A DNA stretch of 27,687 nucleotides from positions 1 to 27,687 of the forward strand of contig JANBTH010000193.1 in assembly GCA_027578815.1 (NCBI GenBank). The letters run 5' to 3'. The position numbers were made by a program, and so were the translations under genes. Shown in pieces: positions 1 through 8,509 of the stretch; position 1 is the stretch's first letter, and each line of letters starts with the position of its first letter. The notes below the pieces were generated by a model. That model saw nothing but the letters and a program-made list of their open reading frames with translations, was not told the origin of the DNA and did not search any database. This stretch comes from Coemansia sp. RSA 1804. Lineage: Eukaryota; Kickxellomycota; Kickxellomycetes; Kickxellales; Kickxellaceae.

Positions 1-532
1 GAATAGTAGTTTGATAGGTTTCCTTATAGTAAATAACATACTTTTTATATTCCACTTGAAACCCCATTGAAACATATCCATACCCAGCTTTTTATGAATA
101 AACTATTATATTGTTAATTTACAGAGCATTTATATAAACTCATTTATCTCTTAAAATGAAAGCAGTTGTTTTTTAAAAAAAATTTATTTCTTGCACCATT
201 TTCACCAAGTCATAGCTCCAACCCTTTATTTTACTTATTTAATTTGTTAATTTCAATACTTCACACAATCTATCACACATTAAAAGTGGGATTGGCTTTG
301 CTGGTTAAATAAACTATTCCTGGAACCATTAGAATCAGAAAGCCTTAATAGATTAACTCTTTTGTCATTTGTAAATACAAGGAAAACTTGTACATGACAG
401 CCCTTATTATCACAAAATTTTACAATTGTTGCAGTTTCTTTTAGTTATAATATTTTAATTACTATGGTTAATGGAGATCAATTAAAAGTATAATAATATC
501 AGTACTAATTAAGGAAATCAATTAGTAGTTAA

Positions 533-619
533 GGGATCTGCCCTCAAGACTCTGAAAGAGTCGTCTTTTGGTAGCTTGCACCGAAAGTGGGGGCGGATCC
601 CAAGGGAACTTTCGGTGCA
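533..619 (+). repeat. Two interlocking stems, pseudoknot-capable block
   Basis: Stem 1 pairs 533-545 with 589-601: 13 consecutive pairs, of which two are G-T (G-U in RNA). Stem 2 pairs 577-588 (TGCACCGAAAGT) with 608-619 (ACTTTCGGTGCA): 12 perfect pairs. The 5' arm of stem 2 lies inside stem 1 and ends exactly where the 3' arm of stem 1 begins, so the pairing has H-type pseudoknot topology with no base between the stems. A separate hairpin, 548-553 with 557-562 and a GAA loop, sits in the first loop. The two wobble pairs become A-C mismatches on the minus strand, so a plus-strand RNA would be the more stable one. It matches no ribozyme or structural RNA that I recognise; a transposon-end remnant is the main alternative. 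Confidence 0.6.
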
Positions 620-972
620 GAAAGTTCACCACATTTATTTTATAAATTAAAAATAATTTCCATTGGGTAGGCAAACAGAAATGGATTTGCAAACATCTAA
701 TCATCAGATGAAATGTGTTTCATTGTGTTAGCTGTGCAAAGCATGAATAACACTGGCAATTACATATAATCACATTTAAACAAATAATAATCCACATGCA
801 TATAAAAGAAATAGTTTTTCCTCCCTGTAAGCCATTGAAATATAAAATTTCTATCTACAATCACTACCACATTTAGCAATCCTACAAAATATATTTACTT
901 GAAAACTAGATTACCATTGTCATGCCAGAACCATCTCAGATTTCATCACAAAATGGTAGTGCAAATATGTTA

Positions 973-1046
973 TGATGACATAGGAGATGTTAACATTTGA
1001 TCGGAATGTTAACATTTGATGCAAAAGTAAACATCTCTGGTCATCA
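973..1046. repeat. Imperfect inverted repeat with internal 15-bp direct repeat
   Basis: TGATGAC (973-979) pairs with GTCATCA (1040-1046), and GAGATGTT (984-991) pairs with AACATCTC (1030-1037), separated by short mismatched bulges. Inside lie two exact copies of ATGTTAACATTTGAT at 987-1001 and 1006-1020, four bases apart, each containing the palindrome GTTAAC. The arrangement could be a degenerate MITE or a protein-binding array. No open gene is adjacent. Confidence 0.55.
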
Positions 1047-1093
1047 CAAGTAGCATTTTCATATTAGGATTTGATCTATAGTAGTGTACTCTT

Positions 1094-1142
1094 TTAATAG
1101 TGGATGATCGGTGGCTATAAAAGCACCGATATTCACTATTAG
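1094..1142. repeat. Imperfect inverted repeat (two 7-bp stems)
   Basis: AATAGTG (1096-1102) pairs with CACTATT (1134-1140), and ATCGGTG (1107-1113) pairs with CACCGAT (1124-1130). An internal loop separates the two stems, and the ten-base loop contains TATAAAA. The outer stem extends by one A-T pair and one G-T pair. It lies less than 50 bases after the previous inverted repeat. Function is not known; a mobile-element remnant is possible. Confidence 0.5.
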
Positions 1143-1210
1143 TAAGGAGGATGTTTCTAGGGAGAGTTTTGGAAGATGTTATTTTATTTGAATAAAAAAA
1201 TCTACGATAA

Positions 1211-1344
1211 AATAATTCTACTATAAAAACTGCTGAAACTCATTTTCTTCCACAGCAGCAATATGCTAGATGTGTTGATTGTGCTGAGGGAAATAGACTT
1301 TGTGAAGAATGTAAAAAACAACCACTTGGCCCATGCAAAAAGTA
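1211..1344 (+). pseudogene. Cysteine-rich coding fossil, unidentified
   Basis: One plus frame is open from 1211 to a TAA at 1342-1344 without an ATG. It encodes a cysteine pattern C-x2-C-x6-C-x2-C-x7-C near its end, rich in charged residues, which is unlike the AT-driven frames around it. The same frame stays open after the TAA from 1345 to about 1450. TTCTTCCACAG at 1246-1255 would serve as a splice acceptor, so this could be the last exon of a gene whose earlier exons I cannot find. It could also be the zinc-binding tail of a decayed transposase (piggyBac transposases end in such a Cys cluster), but the similarity is only in spacing. Chance is possible. Confidence 0.2.
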
Positions 1345-2597
1345 AAGCATGGTGAAGTTTGCAAGACCCAGGCTCAGTTTCCCATCAGAAACTTGGCAAC
1401 ATTTTATAAATCTCTGTTTTTGTGTACCCCATACAATTAGAAAATTGTTATGAGACACTTCCGGAAGCATGAAAATGACAATAGAGAAACTTCTTAAACC
1501 CCACCAGTCATCAGGGTTTTTCTAAAAAGTATTTACTTGACAAACTGACTTTTATTACATTGTGTATGTCGCTTGTATCTGTAGCACACGTTTTAGCTGC
1601 GTTTACAGCTTGTGATAGCATCTGCGTTGTCACGTGATTTTAGCGGAGATTAAATCATAAGGGAATTTAGCCCTGATTACAGCTGGCCTAGTAACAGGGC
1701 AGTTAAATACCCTGATGGAGACATCGCAAGTTATTACTGTTCTTTCTTTTCCTTGGTTTATTTTAGTTTTATTCTTATTTATAAACAGAGAATTATCATA
1801 CTCTAAGTCCCTCCTCCTCTTCCTCAGTCTAGTTCTTTACAGTGTAAGTGTGCCATTTACATACATGAGGTTTATGTTGGTGAAAAATAATATGGATTAT
1901 GTCTACAAGGAGACTATATACTTTTTATGCAAATGTTTTTACAAATAGTATAGTGCACATACAGAATTTTTGTTTTATCTTCAGTTCAATTTAAAGTCCA
2001 GCTTTTTTGAATATCAATAATTAAAAAATATTAGGTTAGCATGTCAGCTAATGTAGCATTGAATGCACACTTACCAATATTTCTAGGAAATAGCTATGAG
2101 TGGCACAGGAGATGCTTTTAAACAGGGAGAAAGTTTTTCTTAGCCATAGCGGAGAAATGCCGTGCTATTTGGAAAAAGCCCCAAACTCTAATGCTTTATT
2201 AGTCGTTTAGCTATTCTAAGGGAAAAACATAATCATCCGCTATTAATCAAGGCCCATTGGCAAGATCTGATCATCGTACCGTAATTTTTTTACCAAGCAA
2301 ATATGAATTTTTTATATTTGGTCACTTTTTGTTACGCAGTGCAAATGGGGGGGTATTTAACGTCTACTTTTTCCTTGTTAACTTTTATCTAAAAGTTTTT
2401 CTGTATCTATTGTTCATATAAATCCAACCTCTTTTTATTCAATTTGTGTACGATTAAGAAAATGACAAGGGTGCGTTTATTTGCTACAGTAATATGAATA
2501 CCTTAAAAAAAGTATGGCGGTCTCCTACGTCTGCCTAACAATGGGGAATCAGCAACTAAACGATATACGTGCTTTCTTTTTCTTTTCATTATAGGAT

Positions 2598-4082
2598 ATG
2601 GCAACAGGGAAAACCCGTTCTCGCAAAAACGAAAGCTCAGACGATGAGGAAGATATTGTAGTACCGATAGACTCGCTGGTATTGTCCAGCTCGAAAAAGA
2701 GAACGAAAAGGGAAAGCAAGAGCGCACACAACGACAATGTGGACGATTTTGTAGGAGCGCTTCTTGGTGATGATCCAAAGGAAGCGCTAAAGAAACGGAA
2801 ACTGAAGAGTAAGAAGAGAAAGCAAGCAAAGGAGTCGGCGCGTGCTGCAGAGACGGGTGTAGTAGAAGCAGAGGAGGAGGAAGCGGTGGATCAGGTCCAG
2901 TACAACGACGACGATGTGGCGGATCTCTATGCATGGGACAGCGATGATAATAGTGATAATAACGCTGATGCCGTTGTGCTTCCTGCCAGGGAGAAGGGAG
3001 CCACTAGACCATCGGACTCCTCTACCCATACTAGCGGTAACACCGAAGGGCAAAAGGAGGAGGAAGAAGAGGAAAAGGTGCTGCGCGCGGAGAGGCAGCG
3101 TGTGCTGCGTCTGGCCATGGTTGCGGCGCAGGACAACGAGGCCAACGCCAACGGAGCCGACGATATTCCGCGCAACGAGGACGAGTGGTTTGATAGGCTG
3201 GACGAGGAGGCGCAAGAGAAGGATGCGCGGAACCAGCGGCGGAGCAAGAAGCAGCAGGACGCCGACGATATCTACAGTAGCAGCGACGAGGGAGACATGT
3301 CGCGGAATATAGTTAGCGACCATGTAAAAGCCCACCACCAACACCACCAGGATCAGAAGCAGCAGCAGTCTCACCGTGCAGCGGCTGTTTCAAAGGAGAA
3401 GCGCGAGGCGGTGGGCAAGTTCCTAGCCATTGACTGCGAGATGGTTGGCGCCGGATTCAAGGGCTCCCGGGCGATTCTTGCACGAGTATCGATCGTCAAC
3501 TACTACGGTCACGTAGTGATGGACACCTTTGTGAAGCCGCTGGAGCCGGTCACCGACTACCGCACCTGGGTGTCGGGGATCCGCAAATCGGATCTGGAGA
3601 ATCCCGGCGTGCCCCATTTTCGGGACGTGCAGGCGCGGGTGGCTGATCTGATCAAGGACCGCGTCCTCGTCGGCCATGCGATCAAGCACGATCTCAAGGC
3701 GCTCATGCTGTCCCACCCGGCTTCGCTTATTCGCGACACCTCCCGGTACAACGGGTTCAAGTCAATGATGCCCCCCAACAACGGTGCCACCTTTGCGCTG
3801 CGGAAACTGGCCGCCACGCTGCTGAATATCTCCATTCAGGAGGGCGAGCATTCTTCGGTCACCGATGCAAAGACCACCATGCTGCTCTATCGCAAGGTCA
3901 AGGACGACTGGGAAAGGGAGCTGGCTCCTAAACGGTACAAGGCGCAGATTAAGAAGATTCGCACGAAAGAGCGGTTTGATCAGTTGCGTGCCGAGAGGAA
4001 GGAGGCGAATGAGCAGCAGCAGTTGGCTCAGCGCCAAAGATTGCAGTTGAATCCGTATCAGTTGTCAACATCGAAGGAATAG
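2598..4082 (+). CDS. REX4: REX4-type 3'-5' RNA exonuclease
   Basis: 494 residues. The C-terminal part (about 270-440) is a DEDDh RNase H-fold exonuclease domain. Exo I contains D279 and E281 in FLAIDCEMVG, Exo II has D365 in VLVGHAIKHDLKAL, and Exo III has H418 and D423 in HSSVTDAKTTMLLY; these bind two metal ions and hydrolyse RNA from the 3' end. The family (yeast Rex4, human REXO4/ISG20L2 relatives) acts in the nucleolus on pre-rRNA. The first ~270 residues are a low-complexity extension with Lys/Arg clusters (residues 33-80) and acidic runs (92-96, 154-159), probably disordered with nuclear/nucleolar signals. This makes the protein longer than yeast Rex4 (about 290 residues). The ATG at 2598 follows a T-rich tract ending in TATAG, so a 5'UTR intron or an upstream first exon is possible. 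No intron is needed in the coding part. Confidence 0.9.
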   Translation: MATGKTRSRKNESSDDEEDIVVPIDSLVLSSSKKRTKRESKSAHNDNVDDFVGALLGDDPKEALKKRKLKSKKRKQAKESARAAETGVVEAEEEEAVDQVQYNDDDVADLYAWDSDDNSDNNADAVVLPAREKGATRPSDSSTHTSGNTEGQKEEEEEEKVLRAERQRVLRLAMVAAQDNEANANGADDIPRNEDEWFDRLDEEAQEKDARNQRRSKKQQDADDIYSSSDEGDMSRNIVSDHVKAHHQHHQDQKQQQSHRAAAVSKEKREAVGKFLAIDCEMVGAGFKGSRAILARVSIVNYYGHVVMDTFVKPLEPVTDYRTWVSGIRKSDLENPGVPHFRDVQARVADLIKDRVLVGHAIKHDLKALMLSHPASLIRDTSRYNGFKSMMPPNNGATFALRKLAATLLNISIQEGEHSSVTDAKTTMLLYRKVKDDWERELAPKRYKAQIKKIRTKERFDQLRAERKEANEQQQLAQRQRLQLNPYQLSTSKE

Positions 4083-4673
4083 AAAAAAACACCATTGCCA
4101 CCATCCATCGTTGTTCTGTTCTTGGAACAGTATTACTATTATTATTATTATTATAAAACCTTGTTACTGCGCAAAAAAGTAATTAAAAAAAGATGTGTGG
4201 AAGGCGGGTCTCGAGGACATGTTTTTCTCGGCACATGGAATAATTATTTATAGCAGTTGGCAAGAATCGGTCATTTGAACAAAGAAAAAGAGATGGAGAA
4301 GGTAGGGAGGGGGTGCCAGGGTGGTTCAAAGGGGTGGTAGGTTGTGCATGTGCATAACCCCACACACCAACTTTTTTATAATTATTTCGTTTAACAGATG
4401 GAATAGCATGAGAAAGGGGGGATTGTAGAGAACGATCGTGTATTTATAGTATGTGTTTGTTACAAGAAAAAGAAAGGTTTATGTATGTTTGTAAGCTACA
4501 AGAAAAAAAGGCAAGCGTAATGTCTAAATGATACAACAAGAAGAGGAGAATTGGCTAGGAAATATACAGAAAAAACAAAGACAAGAGAAGAATTGAATGG
4601 AAACCGGAGAATAAAAACAGCTTTATACTCTTTTATTTCATTTCCAGTTCGATAACCAAAACTGGCTCGGCAT
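4083..4673. other. Convergent 3' spacer, REX4 and zinc-finger gene
   Basis: This is the tail-to-tail spacer between two converging genes. A perfect six-pair hairpin (CTGTTC, loop TTG, GAACAG; 4116-4130) lies 34 bases after the REX4 stop, followed by an ATT trinucleotide run at about 4131-4153. A TTTATT at 4632-4637 reads AATAAA on the minus strand and could be the polyadenylation signal of the zinc-finger gene, 37 bases past its stop. A plus-strand AATAAA is at 4611-4616. No gene is visible. Confidence 0.5.
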
Positions 4674-4850
4674 TCACGAGTCCAGAGGAGGGAAGAAGTG
4701 GTTCTCTTTGACATGGTCGTCAGCAGCGTAGATTGAGTCGAACACAGCGCCGCAGACGTTGCATGTGAAGTTGTAGAGTCTGAATACGCCGAATTGCTGC
4801 TGGGCATCCGGGACGAACCGGTACCGTGGGGCATGTACTGTGTCGCACAT
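4674..4850 (-). CDS. Small C2H2 zinc-finger protein (58 aa)
   Basis: 58 residues from the ATG at 4850 to TGA at 4674-4676. Nearly half of the protein is one zinc-finger consensus, C-x2-C-x12-H-x4-H (FTCNVCGAVF ... ADDHVKENH), with the hydrophobic residues expected between the ligands. It is preceded by about 27 residues beginning MCDTVHAPRY and followed by a short FFPPLDS tail. The ATG context (AACAATGTG) has A at -3. The frame continues upstream without an earlier ATG (a TTG at 4889 is the only extension), so the short start is preferred. A single finger seldom gives sequence-specific DNA binding alone, so a protein or RNA contact role is as likely. I do not recognise a named family. The overlapping minus frame 4496-4834 is a shadow. 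Confidence 0.55.
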   Translation of the reverse strand: MCDTVHAPRYRFVPDAQQQFGVFRLYNFTCNVCGAVFDSIYAADDHVKENHFFPPLDS

Positions 4851-6199
4851 TGTTACTGTGTTATTGGGTGTTGTATATGTTACAGACAATTAATTGAAAA
4901 AGAAAGTAGCTTCCGAGACTAGTGTAGATATATAGATATAGAGTGTGTGGTTAGAGCGAATGAATCGGATAAATGTGTAGAGAATAAAGAAGAAAGAGAA
5001 AAAAGAATTAATGACAGGATGATACCATTTCGGTTTATTTATATCAGTTTCATCAAGTGCTGTTTTACGTGTAGTTGCTGCGCATTATTTGTTTTAAGAT
5101 AAAATACATGTCATGAATATTGAAATAGAAAAAGGGGGGGAAGCCAAGAAAGTCAAACAAGAAAAAGAGAGAAATCCAAAAATAAAAAACAACAACCGAG
5201 AATCAAACAACGCAAAATACAAAAAAACAAGCCTTGCTTTTCACCTTCTTTTTCCCCTTCCTTTATTTGCTTGTTGCCAAGTAGACAAGTAAAGAAAAAT
5301 TGAGGCTGAAGGTTGTAAACTCCGAGAAACGGGAGGGAACACTGGATACTGAATCTGTGGAAATGGAAAAGAGGGAAAATAATGAATTACTTGGCATTTC
5401 TCTTGGGTTTTGGAATGAAATAAAAAACTCTTGACGATAACGATAATGATAATGATGATCATGGCGATTGACTGCGGTATTTCATAATGCTCTCTTTTTA
5501 TTTCATCTCGCGAGCACATGTCCCTTGTGTTTTTCCTTTTCGTCTGCACATGCAGCAGTAATCATTTCCTTGGGGTTTGTAGTTTTCTTTCATATTCCGA
5601 AACAGACCATTCCATTTTGCATATTTGACATGGCTTGAAGAGAAGGGGGGACAGGCCGGCTGCCAAGATGGAAAGAAAGTAGATACTCAACGTAAAATAA
5701 AAAATCAGTAAGCGCTTATGATGCATCGTGACCTGTCGGGATTCCAAAGACGTCTGCCGTGTTCCACAGGGTGTTTTCCCATTTTTAGCTTTTGCCTTTC
5801 TGTTTCTCTCGCGTGTGATGCGGAGAGAGAAAAGGGGAGCATTCAGCGCCTCCAGCTTCCTCCACATGCGCACGGGCGCATCAAGGAAGCAAACTGAAAG
5901 CAAGGGGCAGGAGGAGGAATAAGAACGGCATTGCTGCGGTGCGCATTTCGGGCCGCTTGATTGCTGCTGCGGATCCTGCATTTCCCCCCTTCCTCATGTT
6001 CAGGCACAGCGATCCTGTGATTTCCCACTCCGCCAGCAACCATGCATGGACTGACTGCCCGCATCCATTTCAAAGTCATCCCAAATGAAAAAGAGAAAGA
6101 AGGAAGAAGGAAAAAACAGTCCAGCAGCCATGGAAACTACAGGACAAATAGAAAACTACCAGCTACCAACTACAAGTCGCAGTCACGGGCTTTGCCAGC
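4851..6199. other. Spacer between zinc-finger gene and RPA1
   Basis: AT-rich to about 5700 with long A and T runs, then near 50% GC from about 5730 to 6199. The GC-rich part next to the RPA1 stop may be its 3'UTR. It contains a 139-codon minus frame (5562-5981, ATG start) with a serine/cysteine-rich N-terminus and one hydrophobic segment; I see no domain and its composition is not like the neighbouring genes, so it is probably not a gene. A 102-codon minus frame at 5241-5549 is AT-driven noise. Confidence 0.5.
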
Positions 6200-8116
6200 T
6201 CACGTGTACATGTCAACAAGACGAGCAAGGCGCTTGGACTCTGCAGCATAGTCAACGGGGCGCAGACTCACCGCAGTGATGCCCAGACGCGACGTGTCGT
6301 TAAACATCTCGTTGCGCGCCTTGCATCGGAACATGTACTCGCGGTACGTAACCTCCTGAACGCGCTGCATGAACTGGGCCTCGTCGGTCTGCTGCAGCTC
6401 AACCAGCTCACCGGCAGGACAGCCAAACAGTCCGCGGCCAACATCGTCGAAGCAGCGCAGCCAGTTCTGGCCGGTGTCGTCGCTGACGTTGATGGAGAAA
6501 ATGTACCTGTGCTCGGGCGCATCGAACGAGCGATCGCACTTCTCGCACCTCCACAGGCCGCTGCTATCGACGCTGACCTTCTTGTTGCACTCGGCCGTCG
6601 GACACGCCGGATACGCAAGCGAAGTGGTGCGCACAAACACGATTGTTCCCTTCACGTTGAAGAACGCGGCAGCTTCGCCCATTCCGAGATTCTCATCGCG
6701 GATCTGCGCCATTGTCTTGAGCTGCTCCTCGAACCGGGATGCTCCGTCGCCGCCGCTTCCGCCAGCGCTGCTGCCGCCTTCGAACTTGCTGAAGCTGGCG
6801 CTGCGGCCTTCGGCGTCGTACCAGCCGCGCAGCGTGTGTGCCTCGGGAATATCGGGACTCACTGCCATCGATCCGGAGCCAGGAAGAGACAGCGAGCGCC
6901 CGCCAAAGTCGTTGACGCGGATTCCCTTGAATGCAACCACCGGCTCGCCAGGCGCATCGAAACTCTTGGCCTCCTCGCCCCACAGCGTCACACGCACCAG
7001 AAACCCAGACTTGTCAACAACACTCAGCTCTCTCTTCGCAACCTTCCTGTTATCCGTCTTCATTGTGATCTCCGTGATCTCCTCCACATGCTGCACAATC
7101 CCAATTACGTCCACCACGCTTCCCTTCTCAAACCTGGTCAGACTGGAAATCGGAATGAAATCAAAATGCTCCTGTGGCACACCCGTGGGATCCGCACACT
7201 GCTCGACAATAGTGCCCGCATCAAATGTTAACTCGTACTGGTTGCTGAGGTTCGAGAACTGCTGGCGTGCCATCTTCACCTGCGCATTGGAGACGTAGTA
7301 CACCTTGCCCACCTCAAGTATAGGATAAAACATGTCGACCTGCTGCGTAAACACCGTTGCGCGGATCTCGCTGCTATCGTCAAGCAGGTTGACGCTGAAC
7401 AGTCGGCCCTGGCTATTTGGCTTGCTCCATGTCTTGATTGCCGACTTTTGCGTCACGCGTGCGCAGATTGTCCATTTGTTCTGGTACGGATTCAGATCCT
7501 TGATCGGGTGCGTCATTGGGCGCGGTCCCTGGTGCATCGGCGCCTGAATAGCTCCTGAGAAACTTGGCTTGTTCTCGCCAACGCGGCTCATGAAGGACGA
7601 CGAAGACGCTTGTGCAGGTGGAGCCGTACCGCCAAAGTTCCTCTGCTGATACTGCGGCTGCTGGTATTGGTTCTGAACAGGCTCAGGCACAGGTGGAGCT
7701 GGTGCTTGAGCTGGGACCGATGGGTCTCTCTTCTGCGTCGGACCAAGTTTCTCGCTCAGCGTGCCCAAAACCTCGGCCTCCATAATAATAATCAACACCA
7801 TGGGTGGCTCGTTGGTACGCGCCTTCTTGCTAACATTACCCTTGGAGATCTTCAGCACAGTGTAGCGTGATATCTTGGCCTCCTCGATCAGTGGTGCCAG
7901 ATGACTAGGAAGAACCGCTATTGCTGTCTGCTCGCCATCAAACACCATGCAACGGTATCTTGATGGCCCACCCGATGGTGCTGCCGCGTTAGCTTGTTGC
8001 GCTGCCAACGGCTGAATGTTGCTGACAACCTGGAGTGTCACCGCTGACGTTAGTGCCGCGTTGCCCTCCAGATTACTCATGCGAGCAAGCTCTCCGGTCG
8101 ACAATTCAAAGGACAT
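6200..8116 (-). CDS. RPA1: Replication protein A 70 kDa subunit
   Basis: 638 residues, typical for RPA70 (about 610-640). It is the large subunit of heterotrimeric RPA, which coats single-stranded DNA in replication, repair and recombination. Four OB folds can be placed. DBD-F (about 5-118) is the protein-interaction module, and a Pro/Gln-rich linker (about 125-200) follows. DBD-A (about 205-310) begins with the family signature around DLNPYQNKWTICARVTQKS. DBD-B spans about 325-440 and DBD-C about 475-630. DBD-C holds the C4 zinc ribbon: C505, C510, C524, C527 (CPTAEC ... CEKC). Start is the ATG at 8114-8116. The 393-bp upstream spacer carries three TGAACGCG sites. The 5' half of the gene is duplicated at 10684-11677 as a pseudogene. 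No intron is needed. Confidence 0.97.
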   Translation of the reverse strand: MSFELSTGELARMSNLEGNAALTSAVTLQVVSNIQPLAAQQANAAAPSGGPSRYRCMVFDGEQTAIAVLPSHLAPLIEEAKISRYTVLKISKGNVSKKARTNEPPMVLIIIMEAEVLGTLSEKLGPTQKRDPSVPAQAPAPPVPEPVQNQYQQPQYQQRNFGGTAPPAQASSSSFMSRVGENKPSFSGAIQAPMHQGPRPMTHPIKDLNPYQNKWTICARVTQKSAIKTWSKPNSQGRLFSVNLLDDSSEIRATVFTQQVDMFYPILEVGKVYYVSNAQVKMARQQFSNLSNQYELTFDAGTIVEQCADPTGVPQEHFDFIPISSLTRFEKGSVVDVIGIVQHVEEITEITMKTDNRKVAKRELSVVDKSGFLVRVTLWGEEAKSFDAPGEPVVAFKGIRVNDFGGRSLSLPGSGSMAVSPDIPEAHTLRGWYDAEGRSASFSKFEGGSSAGGSGGDGASRFEEQLKTMAQIRDENLGMGEAAAFFNVKGTIVFVRTTSLAYPACPTAECNKKVSVDSSGLWRCEKCDRSFDAPEHRYIFSINVSDDTGQNWLRCFDDVGRGLFGCPAGELVELQQTDEAQFMQRVQEVTYREYMFRCKARNEMFNDTSRLGITAVSLRPVDYAAESKRLARLVDMYT

Positions 8117-8509
8117 TTGTATTTTTATTTCTCTTGAGTAGCTTTACTGGTAGTAGTAATAATAGAAAAAGAAAAGAGGGTATAAAATTGATGTTTTCTT
8201 GCTGAACAAAGAAAAAAGCAGAGGAAGGAAGGAAAAGAAAACACGAAAGAATATATTCCAAAAGCACAGAAATGGAGTTGGCTGCGGGAATAATGAGTGA
8301 ACGCGCCTATCTCAGTTTTTATTTGCCAGTGATTGAAAAAGCAAGCTGCGTTTCATCAAGCGTGAACGCGCTCTTGGCGAATAGGAGAGAAAAGAAAAAA
8401 TCTAATGCAAAAAGAGTTGAACGCGTCTTAATCCTAGTTCCACATGCGTTTATTGATTGAAATAGCAGATCGATTCTCTGTCTACGGAAAATGAACCAGA
8501 AAAAATCAT
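8117..8509 (-). promoter_or_regulatory. RPA1 promoter spacer, also 3' flank of acyltransferase 1
   Basis: This spacer serves two genes read leftwards: it is the upstream region of RPA1 and the 3' flank of acyltransferase 1. It contains TGAACGCG at 8298-8305, 8363-8370 and 8418-8425 (the last extends to ACGCGT at 8421-8426), that is 182-310 bp before the RPA1 ATG. These resemble the MluI cell-cycle box (ACGCGT) bound by MBF in fungal replication genes. The duplicate spacer at 11678-12067 keeps only one. Confidence 0.5.
8449..8454 (-). terminator. AATAAA polyadenylation signal of acyltransferase 1
   Basis: TTTATT on the plus strand reads AATAAA on the coding strand, 55 bases after the stop codon. 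The same sequence in the same context (TTTATTGATTGAAA) is kept in the duplicate at 11935-11940, which supports a role. It lies only 23 bases from the nearest MCB-like site of RPA1. Confidence 0.45.

Larger units (their letters stand above)
1..2597. other. AT-rich gene-poor region with structured repeats
   Basis: No frame here looks like an intact conserved gene. The stretch is strongly AT-rich except for a GC-rich block at 533-619 that can fold (separate entry). Two further inverted repeats and a 15-bp direct repeat lie at 973-1142, and a cysteine-rich fossil frame at 1211-1344. A palindromic CACGTG (E-box type) lies at 1631-1636 without an evident gene beside it. A 77-residue hydrophobic frame at 1715-1948 starts with ATG but has only AT-driven composition, so I do not call it. 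The last part (about 2560-2594) is a T-rich run ending in TATAG, which resembles a 3' splice site just before the REX4 start codon. Confidence 0.6.

Noticed and set aside
533..619. Hammerhead or HDV-like ribozyme in the pseudoknot block
   Set aside because: There is no CUGANGA/GAAA hammerhead core, and the HDV order P1-P2-P3-P1'-P4-P2' is not met: P3 and P4 are absent and the extra hairpin is in the wrong loop.
1715..1948. 77-codon hydrophobic frame with ATG
   Set aside because: The composition follows the AT-rich background, and there is no motif, codon bias or conserved partner.
5562..5981. 139-codon minus-strand frame with one hydrophobic segment
   Set aside because: It has an ATG, but no domain, an odd Ser/Cys-rich start, and overlaps the probable 3' flank of RPA1. 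Not supportable as a gene.
6369..7298. 309-codon plus-strand frame antisense to RPA1
   Set aside because: A shadow of the strongly biased RPA1 coding strand; Ser/Pro-rich, without family features.
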